Positions 15,568-24,710 of a stretch of 64,000 nucleotides of DNA are shown piece by piece. A model generated the notes under the pieces. That model searched no databases, was not told the DNA's origin, and saw nothing but the letters and a program-made list of their open reading frames with translations. Both the position numbers and the translations under genes were made by a program. The first letter of the stretch is position 1. The number at the start of each line of letters is the position of its first letter. Origin of the DNA: Streptomyces filipinensis (GTDB lineage Bacteria > Actinomycetota > Actinomycetes > Streptomycetales > Streptomycetaceae); assembly GCF_014649495.1 (NCBI RefSeq), contig NZ_BMTD01000017.1, forward strand, positions 123,101 through 187,100, written 5' to 3'.

Positions 15568-16757
15568 TGTCCCAGCTCTCCGCATGGGACCACCCGGAAC
15601 CCCTCGCCCTGGACACCGCGCCGCTGCCCGAGTACGGCACCGGCTCCCTCGCCGATCTGCTGCCCACCCTCGCCGCCGGAATGGGCGTCCCCGGCCTGAC
15701 CGCGACGATCGAGGAGCTGACCGCCGCCGACCGGGTCTGCGTCCTGCTGATCGACGGTCTCGGCTGGGAGCAGCTGCGGGCGCACTCCGCCGAGGCGCCC
15801 TTCCTGACCTCGCTGCTCGGCACGTCGCGCGGCGGCACCGGCCGCCCGCTCACCGCCGGCTACCCGGCGACCACCGCCACCTCCCTCGCCTCCGTCGGCA
15901 CGGGCCTGCCGCCCGGTGCCCACGGCCTGCCCGGCTACACGGTCCGCAACCCGGCCACCGGTGAGCTGATGAACCAGCTCCGCTGGCAGCCGTACACCGA
16001 CCCGCGTCCGTGGCAGCCGTACCCGACCGTCTTCCAGCTGGCCCACGAGGCCGGTGTGCACGCCGCGCAGGTGACCTCGCCCGCCTTCGAGCACACCCCG
16101 CTCACCAAGGTCGCGCTCAGCGGCGGCAGGTTCCACGGCCGGCTGAGCGGCGAGGAGCGCATGGACCTCGCGGCCGAGCAACTGGCCGCCGGGGACCGTT
16201 CGTTGGTCTACACGTACTACTCCGAGCTGGACGGCGCCGGTCACCGCTACGGCGTCGCCTCCGACACCTGGCGCGGCCAGCTGATGTACGTCGACCGGCT
16301 CGCCCAGCGCCTCGCCGAGCAGCTGCCGCCGCGCGCCGCGCTCTACGTCACCGCCGACCACGGCATGGTCGACGTCCCGTTCGACGACGAGCACCGCCTC
16401 GACTTCGACACGGACTGGGAGCTGCGCGCCGGGGTGGCCCTGCTGGGCGGCGAGGGCCGGGCGCGGCACGTGTACGCGGTGCCGGGCGCGCAGAACGACG
16501 TACTGACCGTCTGGCGCGAGGTGCTCGGCGAGCAGTTCTGGGTGGCCTCGCGGGACGAGGCGATCGCGGCGGGCTGGTTCGGTCCGCACATCGACGAGCG
16601 GGTCTACCCGCGGCTCGGGGACGTGATCGCGGCCGCGCACGACGACGTCCTGATCATCGCGTCCGAACGGGAGCCGAAGGAGTCGGCGCTGGTCGGCAAC
16701 CACGGTTCGATGACGCCCGCCGAGCAGCTGGTGCCGCTGCTCGAAGTACGCTCCTGA
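15567..16757 (+). CDS. alkaline phosphatase-superfamily phosphodiesterase/nucleotide pyrophosphatase
   Basis: A 396-residue cytosolic member of the type I phosphodiesterase/nucleotide pyrophosphatase family. The two-metal site is visible: VLLIDGLGW (first Asp), YPATTATSLAS (nucleophile Thr region), ELDGAGHRYG, VTADHGMVDVP and GNHGSMTPAEQ (distal His). It would hydrolyse phosphodiester or phosphonate substrates; the physiological one is unknown. There is no signal peptide, unlike many secreted relatives. It is coupled to DUF5998 upstream and followed 43 bp later by thymidine kinase. Confidence 0.85.
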   Translation: MSQLSAWDHPEPLALDTAPLPEYGTGSLADLLPTLAAGMGVPGLTATIEELTAADRVCVLLIDGLGWEQLRAHSAEAPFLTSLLGTSRGGTGRPLTAGYPATTATSLASVGTGLPPGAHGLPGYTVRNPATGELMNQLRWQPYTDPRPWQPYPTVFQLAHEAGVHAAQVTSPAFEHTPLTKVALSGGRFHGRLSGEERMDLAAEQLAAGDRSLVYTYYSELDGAGHRYGVASDTWRGQLMYVDRLAQRLAEQLPPRAALYVTADHGMVDVPFDDEHRLDFDTDWELRAGVALLGGEGRARHVYAVPGAQNDVLTVWREVLGEQFWVASRDEAIAAGWFGPHIDERVYPRLGDVIAAAHDDVLIIASEREPKESALVGNHGSMTPAEQLVPLLEVRS

Positions 16758-16800
16758 CGCTTCCCCTTGTGACTACTCGCCGAAAGGTGTGCAACTCCTC

Positions 16801-17451
16801 ATGCCCGAGCTGGTGTTCTTCTCCGGAACGATGGACTGCGGGAAGTCGACGCTGGCTCTGCAGATCGAGCACAACCGCTCCGCGCGCGGCCTCGTCGGCA
16901 TGATCTTCACCCGGAACGACCGCGCGGGCGAGGGCAAGCTGTCCTCCCGGCTCGGCCTGGTCACCGACGCGGTGGAGGTCGCCGACGACCAGGATCTGTA
17001 CGCCTATCTCGTGGACCACCTCTCGCAGGGCCGCCGCGCCGACTACGTGATCGCGGACGAGGCGCAGTTCCTCGCGCCCGGGCAGATCGACCAGCTCGCG
17101 CGCGTGGTGGACGATCTCGGCCTCGATGTGTACGCCTTCGGGATCACCACCGACTTCCGCTCCAAGCTCTTCCCCGGCTCGCAGCGGCTGGTGGAGCTGG
17201 CGGACCGCATCGAGGTGCTCCAGGTGGAGGCGCTGTGCTGGTGCGGCGCCCGGGCCACGCACAACGCCCGCACGAGAGGCGGCGAGATGGTGGTCGAGGG
17301 CGCCCAGGTGGTCGTCGGCGACGTCAACCAGGCGGCGGACGAGGTCGGCTACGAGGTGCTGTGCCGCCGCCACCACCGGCGCCGGATGACCGCCGCCTCG
17401 GCCCGCGCGGCGGCCCTGTCCCCGGACGTCCTCCCGGTCTCCCCGGTCTGA
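16801..17451 (+). CDS. tdk: thymidine kinase (type II)
   Basis: A 216-residue thymidine kinase of the zinc-containing bacterial type, phosphorylating thymidine in nucleotide salvage. It has P-loop FSGTMDCGKST (K15), the Walker B-like ADEAQFL with catalytic Glu, and Cys pairs CWC and CRRH for the zinc lasso. GTG 16789 upstream in frame is too close to the AGGTG ribosome site, so ATG 16801 is preferred. It is last in the DUF5998-phosphodiesterase-tdk run. Confidence 0.93.
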   Translation: MPELVFFSGTMDCGKSTLALQIEHNRSARGLVGMIFTRNDRAGEGKLSSRLGLVTDAVEVADDQDLYAYLVDHLSQGRRADYVIADEAQFLAPGQIDQLARVVDDLGLDVYAFGITTDFRSKLFPGSQRLVELADRIEVLQVEALCWCGARATHNARTRGGEMVVEGAQVVVGDVNQAADEVGYEVLCRRHHRRRMTAASARAAALSPDVLPVSPV

Positions 17452-17579
17452 CCCCTCCGGAGCCCCTCCGGGCCGTCCCCGCCCGGCCCGCCCGTGGCCA
17501 GGCGGCCGTCGGCAACGCCCCGAGCCTGGCTCGGCATGGTCCCCGCACGCCGGTGGCCAGGCCGGGCACCAGCGGCACC

Positions 17580-17845
17580 CTGATCCCTTCCCGGCCCACT
17601 GCCGCCACTTCCTGAGCCGACGCAGCACCCGTACGTCCCGAGCCGGCCCCAAACACCATCCGCTCACGCCCGAAGCCAGGCTGGGCAGCGGCACGTCCTG
17701 AGCCGCCCAGTACCGGGACGTCCGGAGCCAGCCCGGCACCCCCACGTCCCGAGCCGGCCCAGGCGCCGCCCCGTACGTCCTGAGCCGGTCCAGGTGCTGC
17801 CCCCGTACGTCCCGAGTCGGCCCAGGTGCCGTCCGGTGCGCCCCT
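17580..17845. repeat. degenerate minisatellite between convergent genes
   Basis: The 469-bp gap between tdk and the VOC gene holds about seven imperfect copies of a ~30-bp unit based on CGTCCYGAGCCGGCCCAGG; the best-matching copies lie at ~17740-17830. The unit translates on the minus strand into Gly/Arg-rich low-complexity frames, which I do not accept as a gene. The first ~130 bp (17452-17580) show nothing recognisable. Confidence 0.65.
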
Positions 17846-17920
17846 GCGTTCTCCCTGACGCGGCCGGGTCAGGCTGCGGGGGCACTGCCGTGCGCTCGGG
17901 CCCCGTGCGTGCCGTTCGGC

Positions 17921-18712
17921 TCAGTGCGGGTTCTGGACCACCGAGAACTCCGCGCCCTCCGGGTCCGCCACCGTGGCCACCCGGCCGTGCGGGCTGTCGT
18001 GCGGCGGTCTGATGACCCGGCCGCCGAGGTCCGCGACCTGCCGCGTCGTCGCGTCGGTGTCGGCGACCTCGAAGTACGTCTGCCAGTGCGGTCCGCGATC
18101 GCGGGGCAGGGCGTGGCCCACGCCGTGCAGGCCGGCCACCGGACGGCCGGCGAGGTGCAGGGTGACGTAGTCGAAGTCGGCCGACACCACCGCCTCCTGC
18201 TCGTATCCGAACACCGTCGCGTAGAACTTGGCGACGCTCTCGGTCTCGAAGGTCACCAGCTCGTTCCACGCGGGCGTCCCGGGCACGCCGGTGAGCGTGG
18301 TGCCCAGGTGCGCGGACCCCTGCCAGATGCCGAACACCGCCCCGGAAGGATCCGCCGCGATGGCCATCCGTCCGGCCTCGGCGGCGTCCAGCGGGCCCAC
18401 CCCCACCGTGCCGCCGCACTCCCGTACCGTGTCGGCCGTCTGGTCCACGTCGTCCGAGGCGAGGTACGGCGTCCAGGCGATCGGCAGCCGGCGGTCCGGG
18501 GGCAGCTGGCCCATGCCCGCCACCTCGTGCCCGTCCAGCAGCGCCCGCACATACGGGCCCAGCTGCTGCGGACCCGGCTCGAACTCCCAGCCGAACAGCT
18601 CACCGTAGAACTCCTCGGTGGCGGTCAGCCCGTGCGCCATCAGGCTCACCCAGCAGGGTGTGCCGGGCGCGCGCCGCGCGTGCGGGCCGGCCGGCTCCCG
18701 TGCCTCGGTCAT
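17921..18712 (-). CDS. VOC-superfamily protein (two tandem glyoxalase-like domains)
   Basis: A 263-residue protein with two VOC domains of ~120 residues: residues ~18-135 (GTPCWVSLMAHGLTATEEFY start) and ~145-260 (NELVTFETESVAKFYATVFG start, ending VATVADPEGAEFSVVQNP). The superfamily includes glyoxalases, dioxygenases and antibiotic-binding proteins; this two-domain cytosolic form is common in actinobacteria and of uncertain substrate. The ATG at 18712 follows GGGGAGAGAG. It is divergent from the sulfurtransferase gene. Confidence 0.85.
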   Translation of the reverse strand: MTEAREPAGPHARRAPGTPCWVSLMAHGLTATEEFYGELFGWEFEPGPQQLGPYVRALLDGHEVAGMGQLPPDRRLPIAWTPYLASDDVDQTADTVRECGGTVGVGPLDAAEAGRMAIAADPSGAVFGIWQGSAHLGTTLTGVPGTPAWNELVTFETESVAKFYATVFGYEQEAVVSADFDYVTLHLAGRPVAGLHGVGHALPRDRGPHWQTYFEVADTDATTRQVADLGGRVIRPPHDSPHGRVATVADPEGAEFSVVQNPH

Positions 18713-19033
18713 CGATCACTCTCTCCCCGGCCCCTCGCGGTGGCCGTGTCGCTTCCGCTCCCCGGAAGGGGTGTCCACGCCGGCGGCGGGTACGCCCGTG
18801 CCGGTGCCCGCATCCTCCACGGCGCCGCCTGCGTCACCGCGCAGCCGCCCGGCGATACCTCCGGGAGGATGCCCGATCTGCCCTCTTCCGCCGCTTCCGG
18901 ACGATGGCCGGCGGGTGTCCGTCGGCTGTACAGCACGTGCTCGATCCCGTACGCCTCGTGATCGAGCGTGTCCGGCCGAGCAGAGTAGCCGGACCTGGAC
19001 GCCGCGGCCACCCCTGGCGTAAGGATGGACGCC
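18713..19033. other. divergent intergenic region
   Basis: About 320 bp between the VOC and sulfurtransferase genes. Apart from the palindrome CCTCCGGGAGG near 18862 and a -10-like TAAGGAT before 19034, I see no gene or RNA. Confidence 0.4.
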
Positions 19034-19885
19034 ATGACAGCCATCATCACCGCAACCGATCTCGCACACGAGCTGGCCGGGGACCGCCCGCCGCTGCTGC
19101 TGGACGTGCGCTGGCAGCTGAGCCTGGCCAAGGCGGCGGGCGCGCCGGCCTTCGACGGGCGGGCCGAGTACGCGGCCGGTCACATCCCCGGCGCGGTCTT
19201 CGTCGACCTGGACCGCGAACTGGCCGCAGCGCCCGGGGAACAGGGCCGGCATCCGCTGCCGGACCTCACGGAGTTCGGTGCCGCGATGCGCCGTGCGGGT
19301 GTGTCGGCCACCCGCCCGGTCGTCGTCTACGACGGCGGGCAGGGCTGGGCGGCGGCGCGCGCCTGGTGGCTGCTGCGCTGGACGGGTCACCCGGACGTGC
19401 GGGTCCTCGACGGCGGTTTGGCGGCCTGGCAGGGCGAGTTGTCCACGCGGGCGCCGGAGCCGGCCGAGGGCGACTTCCGGCCGGCTCCGGCCGCCGCGGG
19501 GCTGCTGGACGCGGACGGGGCCGCGGCCCTGGCCCGCGCGGGCGTGCTGCTGGACGCGCGCGCGGGGGAGCGGTACCGCGGGGAGGTGGAGCCGGTCGAC
19601 CGGGTCGGCGGGCACATCCCGGGCGCGGTGTCGGCGCCGACGACGGAGAACGTGGGTCCTGACGGCCGTTTCCTGCCCGCGGCGGAGCTGAGGGACCGCT
19701 TCAAGGCCCTGGGCGTCTCCGCGGACGCCGAGGTGGGCGTGTACTGCGGTTCGGGCGTCTCCGGCGCCCACGAGGTGCTTGCCCTCGCGGTGGCCGGCAT
19801 TCCGGCGGCCCTGTACGTCGGTTCGTGGTCCGAGTGGTCCTCGGACCCGTCCCGGCCGGTGGCCGTGGGCGCGGATCCGCAGTAG
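19034..19885 (+). CDS. sulfurtransferase (two-domain rhodanese, SseA-like)
   Basis: A 283-residue protein with two rhodanese domains. The N-terminal domain is the inactive copy; the C-terminal domain has the Cys loop CGSGVSG, which resembles 3-mercaptopyruvate sulfurtransferases (CG[ST]GVT) more than thiosulfate-specific rhodaneses (CRxGx[RT]). It would transfer sulfane sulfur to thiols or cyanide. ATG 19034 lies 7 nt after TAAGGAT, so the gene may be leaderless; ATG 19025 would add three residues. It ends in a 19-bp perfect hairpin shared with sepH. Confidence 0.87.
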   Translation: MTAIITATDLAHELAGDRPPLLLDVRWQLSLAKAAGAPAFDGRAEYAAGHIPGAVFVDLDRELAAAPGEQGRHPLPDLTEFGAAMRRAGVSATRPVVVYDGGQGWAAARAWWLLRWTGHPDVRVLDGGLAAWQGELSTRAPEPAEGDFRPAPAAAGLLDADGAAALARAGVLLDARAGERYRGEVEPVDRVGGHIPGAVSAPTTENVGPDGRFLPAAELRDRFKALGVSADAEVGVYCGSGVSGAHEVLALAVAGIPAALYVGSWSEWSSDPSRPVAVGADPQ

Positions 19886-19891
19886 CGGCAG

Positions 19892-19933
19892 CCGGAAGGG
19901 CGGTGGCACGCGCGCGTGCCACCGCCCTTCCGG
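19892..19933. terminator. bidirectional terminator between the sulfurtransferase gene and sepH
   Basis: A perfect 19-bp stem (19892-19910 with 19915-19933) and a CGCG loop lie between two convergent genes. Confidence 0.85.
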
Positions 19934-19943
19934 AACGGCCTGC

Positions 19944-20984
19944 CTACTCCTGCTTCTTGCGGCGCGTGCCGAACACGATCTCGTCCCAGCTCGGCACGGC
20001 GGCACGGCGGCCGGGGCGGACGCCGTCGGCCTCGGCCTGCCGGTCGGTCGCGCCGGTGAGGCGGTCGCGATGGCTGCCGACGGAGCGCGGCATGAGGACG
20101 TCCGCGTAGGCCGAGCCGGCCGACGCGGCGGGGGCCGGCGGCTCCTCCGCGTCGGGTTCGTCGGTGGGCTCCTCCGGCGTCTCCGCCGGGCGCTCCGGGA
20201 CCACCAGGTCGCCCCGGAAGCTCGGTACGGCCTCCAGCAGGCTGGTCAGCGAGTCGCGTTCGCCCGTGTTCTCCTCGGCGGGCTCGGACAGCTGCGCGGG
20301 CAGGGCGGGCCGCTCCCGCTCGCTCCGGTCGAGCGCGCGGTCCATCGAACGCTCGCGCGGCAGCCGGGCGATGCGCGGGACGAACGGGAAGCTCGGCTCG
20401 GGCACGGCGAGGTCGTCGGACTCGCCGATGAGCGAGCGGGCCTCGTCGTCCACGGCCTGTACGAGCCGCCGGGGCGGGTCGTACGTCCAGCTCGCCGAGT
20501 GCGGTTCGCCGGCGACCAGGTAGACCAGGAGAACCTCCCAGGTGCCGTCGTCGCGGCGCCAGGAGTCCCACTGCACGCTGTCCTTCTCGGCGCCGCGCAG
20601 CAGCAGCCGCTCCTGCACGGCCTCGCCGAGCAGCGGTCCGGAGTTCTCGCCGGGCCGGCGGACCGGGGTCTTGCGGGCACGCTCCGCCATGAAGGCGCGC
20701 TCGGCCAGCACGGGTCCCTCGAACCGCCGTACGCGGTCGACGGGGATGCCGGCGAGCTGGGCGACCTCTTCCGCGGTGGCCCCGGCGCGTATACGCGCCT
20801 GGATGTCACGCGGGCGCAGATGGCTCTCGACCTCGATCTCGATCTGGCCGAGACGCGGCCGGTCGCCGCGCACGGCGGCGCGGAGCCGTTCGTCGATCGG
20901 AAGCGTGTACTCCGTGGAGTCGGCAGCTTTGAGCACCAGCCGTGTGCCGTCATTCGAGACGGCCACGACACGCAGTTCGGGCAT
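19944..20984 (-). CDS. sepH: cell-division protein SepH (DUF3071)
   Basis: A 346-residue actinobacterial FtsZ regulator. The conserved N-terminal DUF3071 domain begins MPELRVVAVSNDGTRLVLKA and contains a helix-turn-helix-like segment (IRAGATAEEVAQLAGIPVDR) reported to matter for FtsZ assembly. The C-terminal half is disordered and rich in Pro/Glu, typical of SepH. The frame is open upstream, but ATG 20984 follows GGGAGG with 5-nt spacing and begins the conserved domain. SepH is known from Streptomyces and mycobacteria as a direct activator of FtsZ filament dynamics. Confidence 0.93.
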   Translation of the reverse strand: MPELRVVAVSNDGTRLVLKAADSTEYTLPIDERLRAAVRGDRPRLGQIEIEVESHLRPRDIQARIRAGATAEEVAQLAGIPVDRVRRFEGPVLAERAFMAERARKTPVRRPGENSGPLLGEAVQERLLLRGAEKDSVQWDSWRRDDGTWEVLLVYLVAGEPHSASWTYDPPRRLVQAVDDEARSLIGESDDLAVPEPSFPFVPRIARLPRERSMDRALDRSERERPALPAQLSEPAEENTGERDSLTSLLEAVPSFRGDLVVPERPAETPEEPTDEPDAEEPPAPAASAGSAYADVLMPRSVGSHRDRLTGATDRQAEADGVRPGRRAAVPSWDEIVFGTRRKKQE

Positions 20985-21476
20985 GGGGACCTCCCGGGTG
21001 GTGCCTGCCGACGTCACGTGCGTCGCTGCTTCCGCTAGTCGAGTGTGGCCTGCCCGGGTGCAGCCTGCCACAACCTTGCCGAGTTGCCCGGCGTGTCGGG
21101 CACGGACCCTGGGGCGCCGTTATGGCACGGTTACCTGTTCGCAACGCTAAGTGACCAAGCTCGTCACCCTGTGCAACTAGCCCCCCTCCCGGCGGTCCTG
21201 CAAGGCCGCGGACACCCTGGTGGGAGACCGGACCCAGGGCTCGCAACAGTACTCCATTTGGACCATGTGCGTGGATGGGCGCGCCGCCCAACTTCTCGCA
21301 AGGCTTGCGACTTGGCCCTTGGCAACCGGTTTTGCCGATCATGAACGTGGCGAACTTCACGCAATCACCAGAAACGGAACTATTGGTTTCGTCTGTACGT
21401 CCCTCACTCGTGCAGTCGGTCGGTCAATGTCATCAAGCACGCCGTCAAGCACGAGAAGGGCAGGCAAGTTCCGGGT
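20985..21476. other. AT-richer intergenic region with three palindromes
   Basis: About 490 bp of visibly lower GC than its surroundings. It contains the perfect palindromes GGGCG-CGC-CGCCC (21277-21289) and TCGCAAG-G-CTTGCGA (21296-21310), then GGCAA-N6-TTGCC just after. Short frames exist (for example 21275-21484), but none has a convincing ribosome site or family signature. It probably holds the promoters of sepH (minus) and the 21477 gene (plus). Confidence 0.5.
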
Positions 21477-22220
21477 ATGCGTGAAACGCCCGATGCGGGT
21501 CGCAAACGGATCGACCTGAGCGTCCCCCAGGTCGCGGGCAGTGCCCTGGCGGCGGTGGTGGCGGCCAAACTGGCGTCGTACGCCGGGGTGTACGGCACGA
21601 TCCTGGGCGCGGGAGTCGTCAGCGTCGTCGCCACCTGCGGGGGCACGGTGTTCCAGCACTTCTTCAAGCGGACCGGGGAGCAGCTGCGTGGGGCGACGGC
21701 CGTGGCCCGCCCCAGGGAGCAGGCGTCACCGGCTCCGGGCGGGTTCACCGACGGCACCGTCTACCGCGCGCGGGTGCGGGGCCGGCGGCGGCCGGTGGTC
21801 GCGGCCGCCGTCGTGTTCGGTGTGACCATGGCCGGCATCACGACGTACGAACTGGTCTCGGGCACCAGTTTCAGTGGTGGCGGGGGGACGACGGTGAGCG
21901 ACGCCGTCACCGGCCGGGGCTCGTCCTCCGCCACGACCGACTCCCCCGCCACCTCCGATTCCCCCTCCGCGACCGACGAGGCGCCGGCCCCCTCCGGTGC
22001 GCCGTCCCGGCAGCACGCGCCCGATGCCGGCGGCGGTACGGCCCCCGGCGAGACCCCGACGCCCGGCGGCTCCCCGGGCGGCGAGCCGAGTGACGGTCCG
22101 AGCCCGTCCCCGACCCCCACGCCCAGCGGGTCCACCACGACGCCTACGACCCCAGAACCCTCCGCAAGTAGTCGTTCTGGAACAGCCGTTCCGGGTCAAG
22201 GCGGTCCCTCAGCGCGGTGA
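21477..22220 (+). CDS. membrane-anchored protein with Ser/Thr/Pro-rich tail
   Basis: A 247-residue protein of unknown function. Residues ~15-65 contain a Gly/Ala/Val-rich hydrophobic stretch (QVAGSALAAVVAAKLASYAG), ~103-125 a clear transmembrane helix, and residues 130-247 a low-complexity tail of Ser, Thr, Pro, Gly and Asp that is probably outside the cell. The last 76 bp overlap antisense with the oxidase gene 3' end. The ribosome site is weak and the start is uncertain. Such membrane proteins with disordered tails are common and fast-evolving in Streptomyces. Confidence 0.65.
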   Translation: MRETPDAGRKRIDLSVPQVAGSALAAVVAAKLASYAGVYGTILGAGVVSVVATCGGTVFQHFFKRTGEQLRGATAVARPREQASPAPGGFTDGTVYRARVRGRRRPVVAAAVVFGVTMAGITTYELVSGTSFSGGGGTTVSDAVTGRGSSSATTDSPATSDSPSATDEAPAPSGAPSRQHAPDAGGGTAPGETPTPGGSPGGEPSDGPSPSPTPTPSGSTTTPTTPEPSASSRSGTAVPGQGGPSAR

Positions 22221-23463
22221 ACTCACCGAAGCGCGGGTAGACACGCGCGAAGTACTCGGCGTCCCGCGTGTGCACCTTGCCCCAGTGCGGCCGGCCCTCG
22301 TGCGCGGTGAAGATCCGCTCGGCGGCGGTGAAGTACGCCTGGTACGGCGTCCCCCGGAACATGTGGACGGCCACGTAGGCGCTGTCCCGGCCGGACGCGG
22401 TGGACAGGGTGATGTCGTCGGCCGGGGCGGTGCGCACCTCGACGGGGAAGCTGACGCGCAGCCCCGAACGCTCGACCATGGCCTTCAGCTCGCGCAGCGT
22501 CTCCACCAGGGCCGCGCGCGGGACGGCGTACTCCATCTCCACGAACCGCACCCGGCGCGGCGAGGTGAAGACCTTGTAGGGGATGTCCGTGTACGTCCGC
22601 GCGGACAGGGCCTTGCTGGAGATCTGCGCGATGGCCGGGACGGTGGCGGGGGCGGCGCGGCCGACCCACTGGGCCACCTGGAACACCCCGTTGGAGAGGA
22701 ACTCGTCCTCGAACCAGCCGGCCAGCTGCCCCACGGGCTGTTCGGGACCGGCGCTGCGGTTGTTCCGCTTGGTGTTGGTGTTGTCGGTGTGCGGGAACCA
22801 GTAGAACTCGAAGTGCTCGTTCTCCGCCCACAGTTGATCGAACTCTGCGAGGACCCGATCGAACGGCATCGGTTCCTCACGCGCGGTGAGCAGGAACAGC
22901 GGCTCCACGGCGAAGGTGATCGCGGTGATGATGCCGAGGGCGCCGAGGCCCGTCCGGGCGGCTGCGAAGACCTCCGGGTTCTCCTTCTCGGAGCAGGTGA
23001 GCACCGACCCGTCCGCCGTGACGAGTTCGAGCCCCTTGATCTGCGCGGAGATGGAACCGGACTCACGGCCCGTGCCGTGCGTGCCGGTGCTGGTGGCCCC
23101 GGAGACGGTCTGCTCCATGATGTCGCCCATGTTGGCCAGCGACAGGCCCTCGCGCGCCAGGGCCGCGTTGAGTCTCTTGAGCGGGGTGCCGGCCTCCACC
23201 GTGACCGTCATGGACGACCGGTCGATGGTGCGGATCCCGGTCAACAGTTGAGGGCGGATCAACACTCCGTCGGTGGCCGCGATCGAGGTGAAGGAATGGC
23301 CGGTCCCGACCGCCTTCACCTTCAGGCCGTCCTCGGCCGCCCGGCGCACCGCCGCGGCCAGCTCCTCCACCGAGGCCGGCGCGACCTGCCGGGCGGGCCG
23401 GGCGCAGACGTTGCCGCCCCAGTTACGCCAGGTGCCGTTCTTCCCGCTCGCTGTGCTGCTCAA
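22144..23463 (-). CDS. FAD-dependent D-arabinono-1,4-lactone oxidase family protein
   Basis: A 439-residue VAO-type flavoprotein. The FAD-binding half has VKAVGTGHSFTSIAATDGVL (GHSF carries the His that covalently binds FAD in relatives). The C-terminal ALO domain ends with the catalytic-type motif PHWGKVH. The family includes L-gulonolactone, aldonolactone and alditol/xylitol oxidases; the substrate cannot be told. The start is TTG 23463 with GGGGAGG 6 nt upstream, overlapping the end of the MFS gene by 41 bp, so the two are co-transcribed. Confidence 0.85.
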   Translation of the reverse strand: MSSTASGKNGTWRNWGGNVCARPARQVAPASVEELAAAVRRAAEDGLKVKAVGTGHSFTSIAATDGVLIRPQLLTGIRTIDRSSMTVTVEAGTPLKRLNAALAREGLSLANMGDIMEQTVSGATSTGTHGTGRESGSISAQIKGLELVTADGSVLTCSEKENPEVFAAARTGLGALGIITAITFAVEPLFLLTAREEPMPFDRVLAEFDQLWAENEHFEFYWFPHTDNTNTKRNNRSAGPEQPVGQLAGWFEDEFLSNGVFQVAQWVGRAAPATVPAIAQISSKALSARTYTDIPYKVFTSPRRVRFVEMEYAVPRAALVETLRELKAMVERSGLRVSFPVEVRTAPADDITLSTASGRDSAYVAVHMFRGTPYQAYFTAAERIFTAHEGRPHWGKVHTRDAEYFARVYPRFGEFTALRDRLDPERLFQNDYLRRVLGS

Positions 23464-24661
23464 CGGTGCCTCCCCGACCCGCGGCCGGCCTGCGCAGCCG
23501 GCGGTACCCCAGGAAACCGACCGCGACCGCGACGGCCCCGGACACGGCCGGAACCCCGTACCCGGCCCGCGCCCCGGCTGCGTCGATCACCCAGCCGGCC
23601 ACGGAGGAGCCGAGCGCGACCCCGACCGCGAGGCCGGTGCTCACCCAGGTCATGCCCTCGGTGAGCTGCGCGCGAGGTACGTGCTCTTCGATGAGGGACA
23701 TCGTCGTGATCATCGTCGGTGCGATGGACAGCCCCGCAACGAACAGCGCCACGGCCAGAAGCGGCAGGTTTCCGACCAGTAGGAGGGGGATCATACTCAC
23801 GGCCATCCCCGTCACGCCCAGCAACCAGCGACGTTCCGGCGCCCCGGCGAACCGCAGCAGCCCGAAGACCACGCCGGCCGCACAGGAACCGGCCGCGTAC
23901 AGCGCGAGGACCAGGCTCGCGGCGCCCTTGTGGCCGCGCTCGTCGGCGAAGGCGACGGTGACCACGTCCACGGAGCCGAAGATCGCTCCCGTGGCCGCGA
24001 AGGTCGCCACCAGCACCTGCAGCCCGGCCGAGCGCAGGGCCGTACCGCCGCCTTGCCTCTCGCGCGGGTGCGGCTCCGGCTCGGTGGCGCGCTGGGCGGT
24101 CAGCCAGAAGACCCCTGCGGCCAGGAAGCAGGCGGCCAGCAGCGGCCCGGCCTCCGGGAACCAGGCCGTGGACAGCCCGATGGAGATGATCGGGCCGAAG
24201 ATGAAGCAGACCTCGTCGACGACCGACTCGAACGAGTAGGCGGTGTGCAGCTGCGGCGTGCCCCGGTACAGGGCCGCCCAGCGGGCCCGGATCATCGCGC
24301 CGAGACTCGGCACCGAGCCGATCCCCGCCGCGCACACGAACAGCACCCAGTCCGCCCACCGGAAGTGCGCGGCGAGCAGCAGCCCGGCCGCCGCCGCGAG
24401 CGTCACCAGGGTCGCGGGACGCAGCACCCGGCGCTGGCCGTGCTGGTCGACCAGCCGGGAGATCTGCGGCCCGATCACCGCGGCGGACAGCGCGATGGTG
24501 GCCGACAGCGCGCCCGCGAGGCCGTACCGCCCGGTCAGCTGGGAGATCATCGTGACCACGCCGATGCCCATCATCGAGAGCGGCATCCGGCCGAGGAATC
24601 CCGCGGCGGAGAACGCCTTGGTGCCGGGCGCGGCGAACAAGGCTCTGTAGGGGCTGGGCAC
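23423..24661 (-). CDS. MFS transporter
   Basis: A 412-residue major facilitator protein with 12 hydrophobic segments and the loop 2-3 signature ISRLVDQHGQRRVLRP. It starts at GTG 24661 after GGAGACGAC. It resembles drug-efflux-type MFS proteins of actinobacteria; the substrate is unknown. It is first in an operon with the lactone oxidase and divergent from ferrochelatase, with an iron-box-like palindrome between them, so a role linked to iron or porphyrins is possible but unproven. Confidence 0.85.
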   Translation of the reverse strand: MPSPYRALFAAPGTKAFSAAGFLGRMPLSMMGIGVVTMISQLTGRYGLAGALSATIALSAAVIGPQISRLVDQHGQRRVLRPATLVTLAAAAGLLLAAHFRWADWVLFVCAAGIGSVPSLGAMIRARWAALYRGTPQLHTAYSFESVVDEVCFIFGPIISIGLSTAWFPEAGPLLAACFLAAGVFWLTAQRATEPEPHPRERQGGGTALRSAGLQVLVATFAATGAIFGSVDVVTVAFADERGHKGAASLVLALYAAGSCAAGVVFGLLRFAGAPERRWLLGVTGMAVSMIPLLLVGNLPLLAVALFVAGLSIAPTMITTMSLIEEHVPRAQLTEGMTWVSTGLAVGVALGSSVAGWVIDAAGARAGYGVPAVSGAVAVAVGFLGYRRLRRPAAGRGGTVEQHSEREERHLA

Positions 24662-24710
24662 GTCGTCTCCGAAGCGGCTCGGTAAGTCGCGAATGCGGCT
24701 GGTACAGCTT

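Noticed and set aside
17664..18419. 251-residue minus-strand frame with Gly/Arg repeats
   Set aside because: It overlaps the VOC gene in another frame and otherwise translates the minisatellite.
21275..21484. 69-residue plus-strand frame before the membrane protein gene
   Set aside because: Its start lies within palindromes, it lacks a ribosome site and it overlaps the start of the accepted gene.
21997..23664. 555-residue plus-strand frame
   Set aside because: It is antisense to the lactone oxidase, which has clear FAD motifs and a ribosome site.
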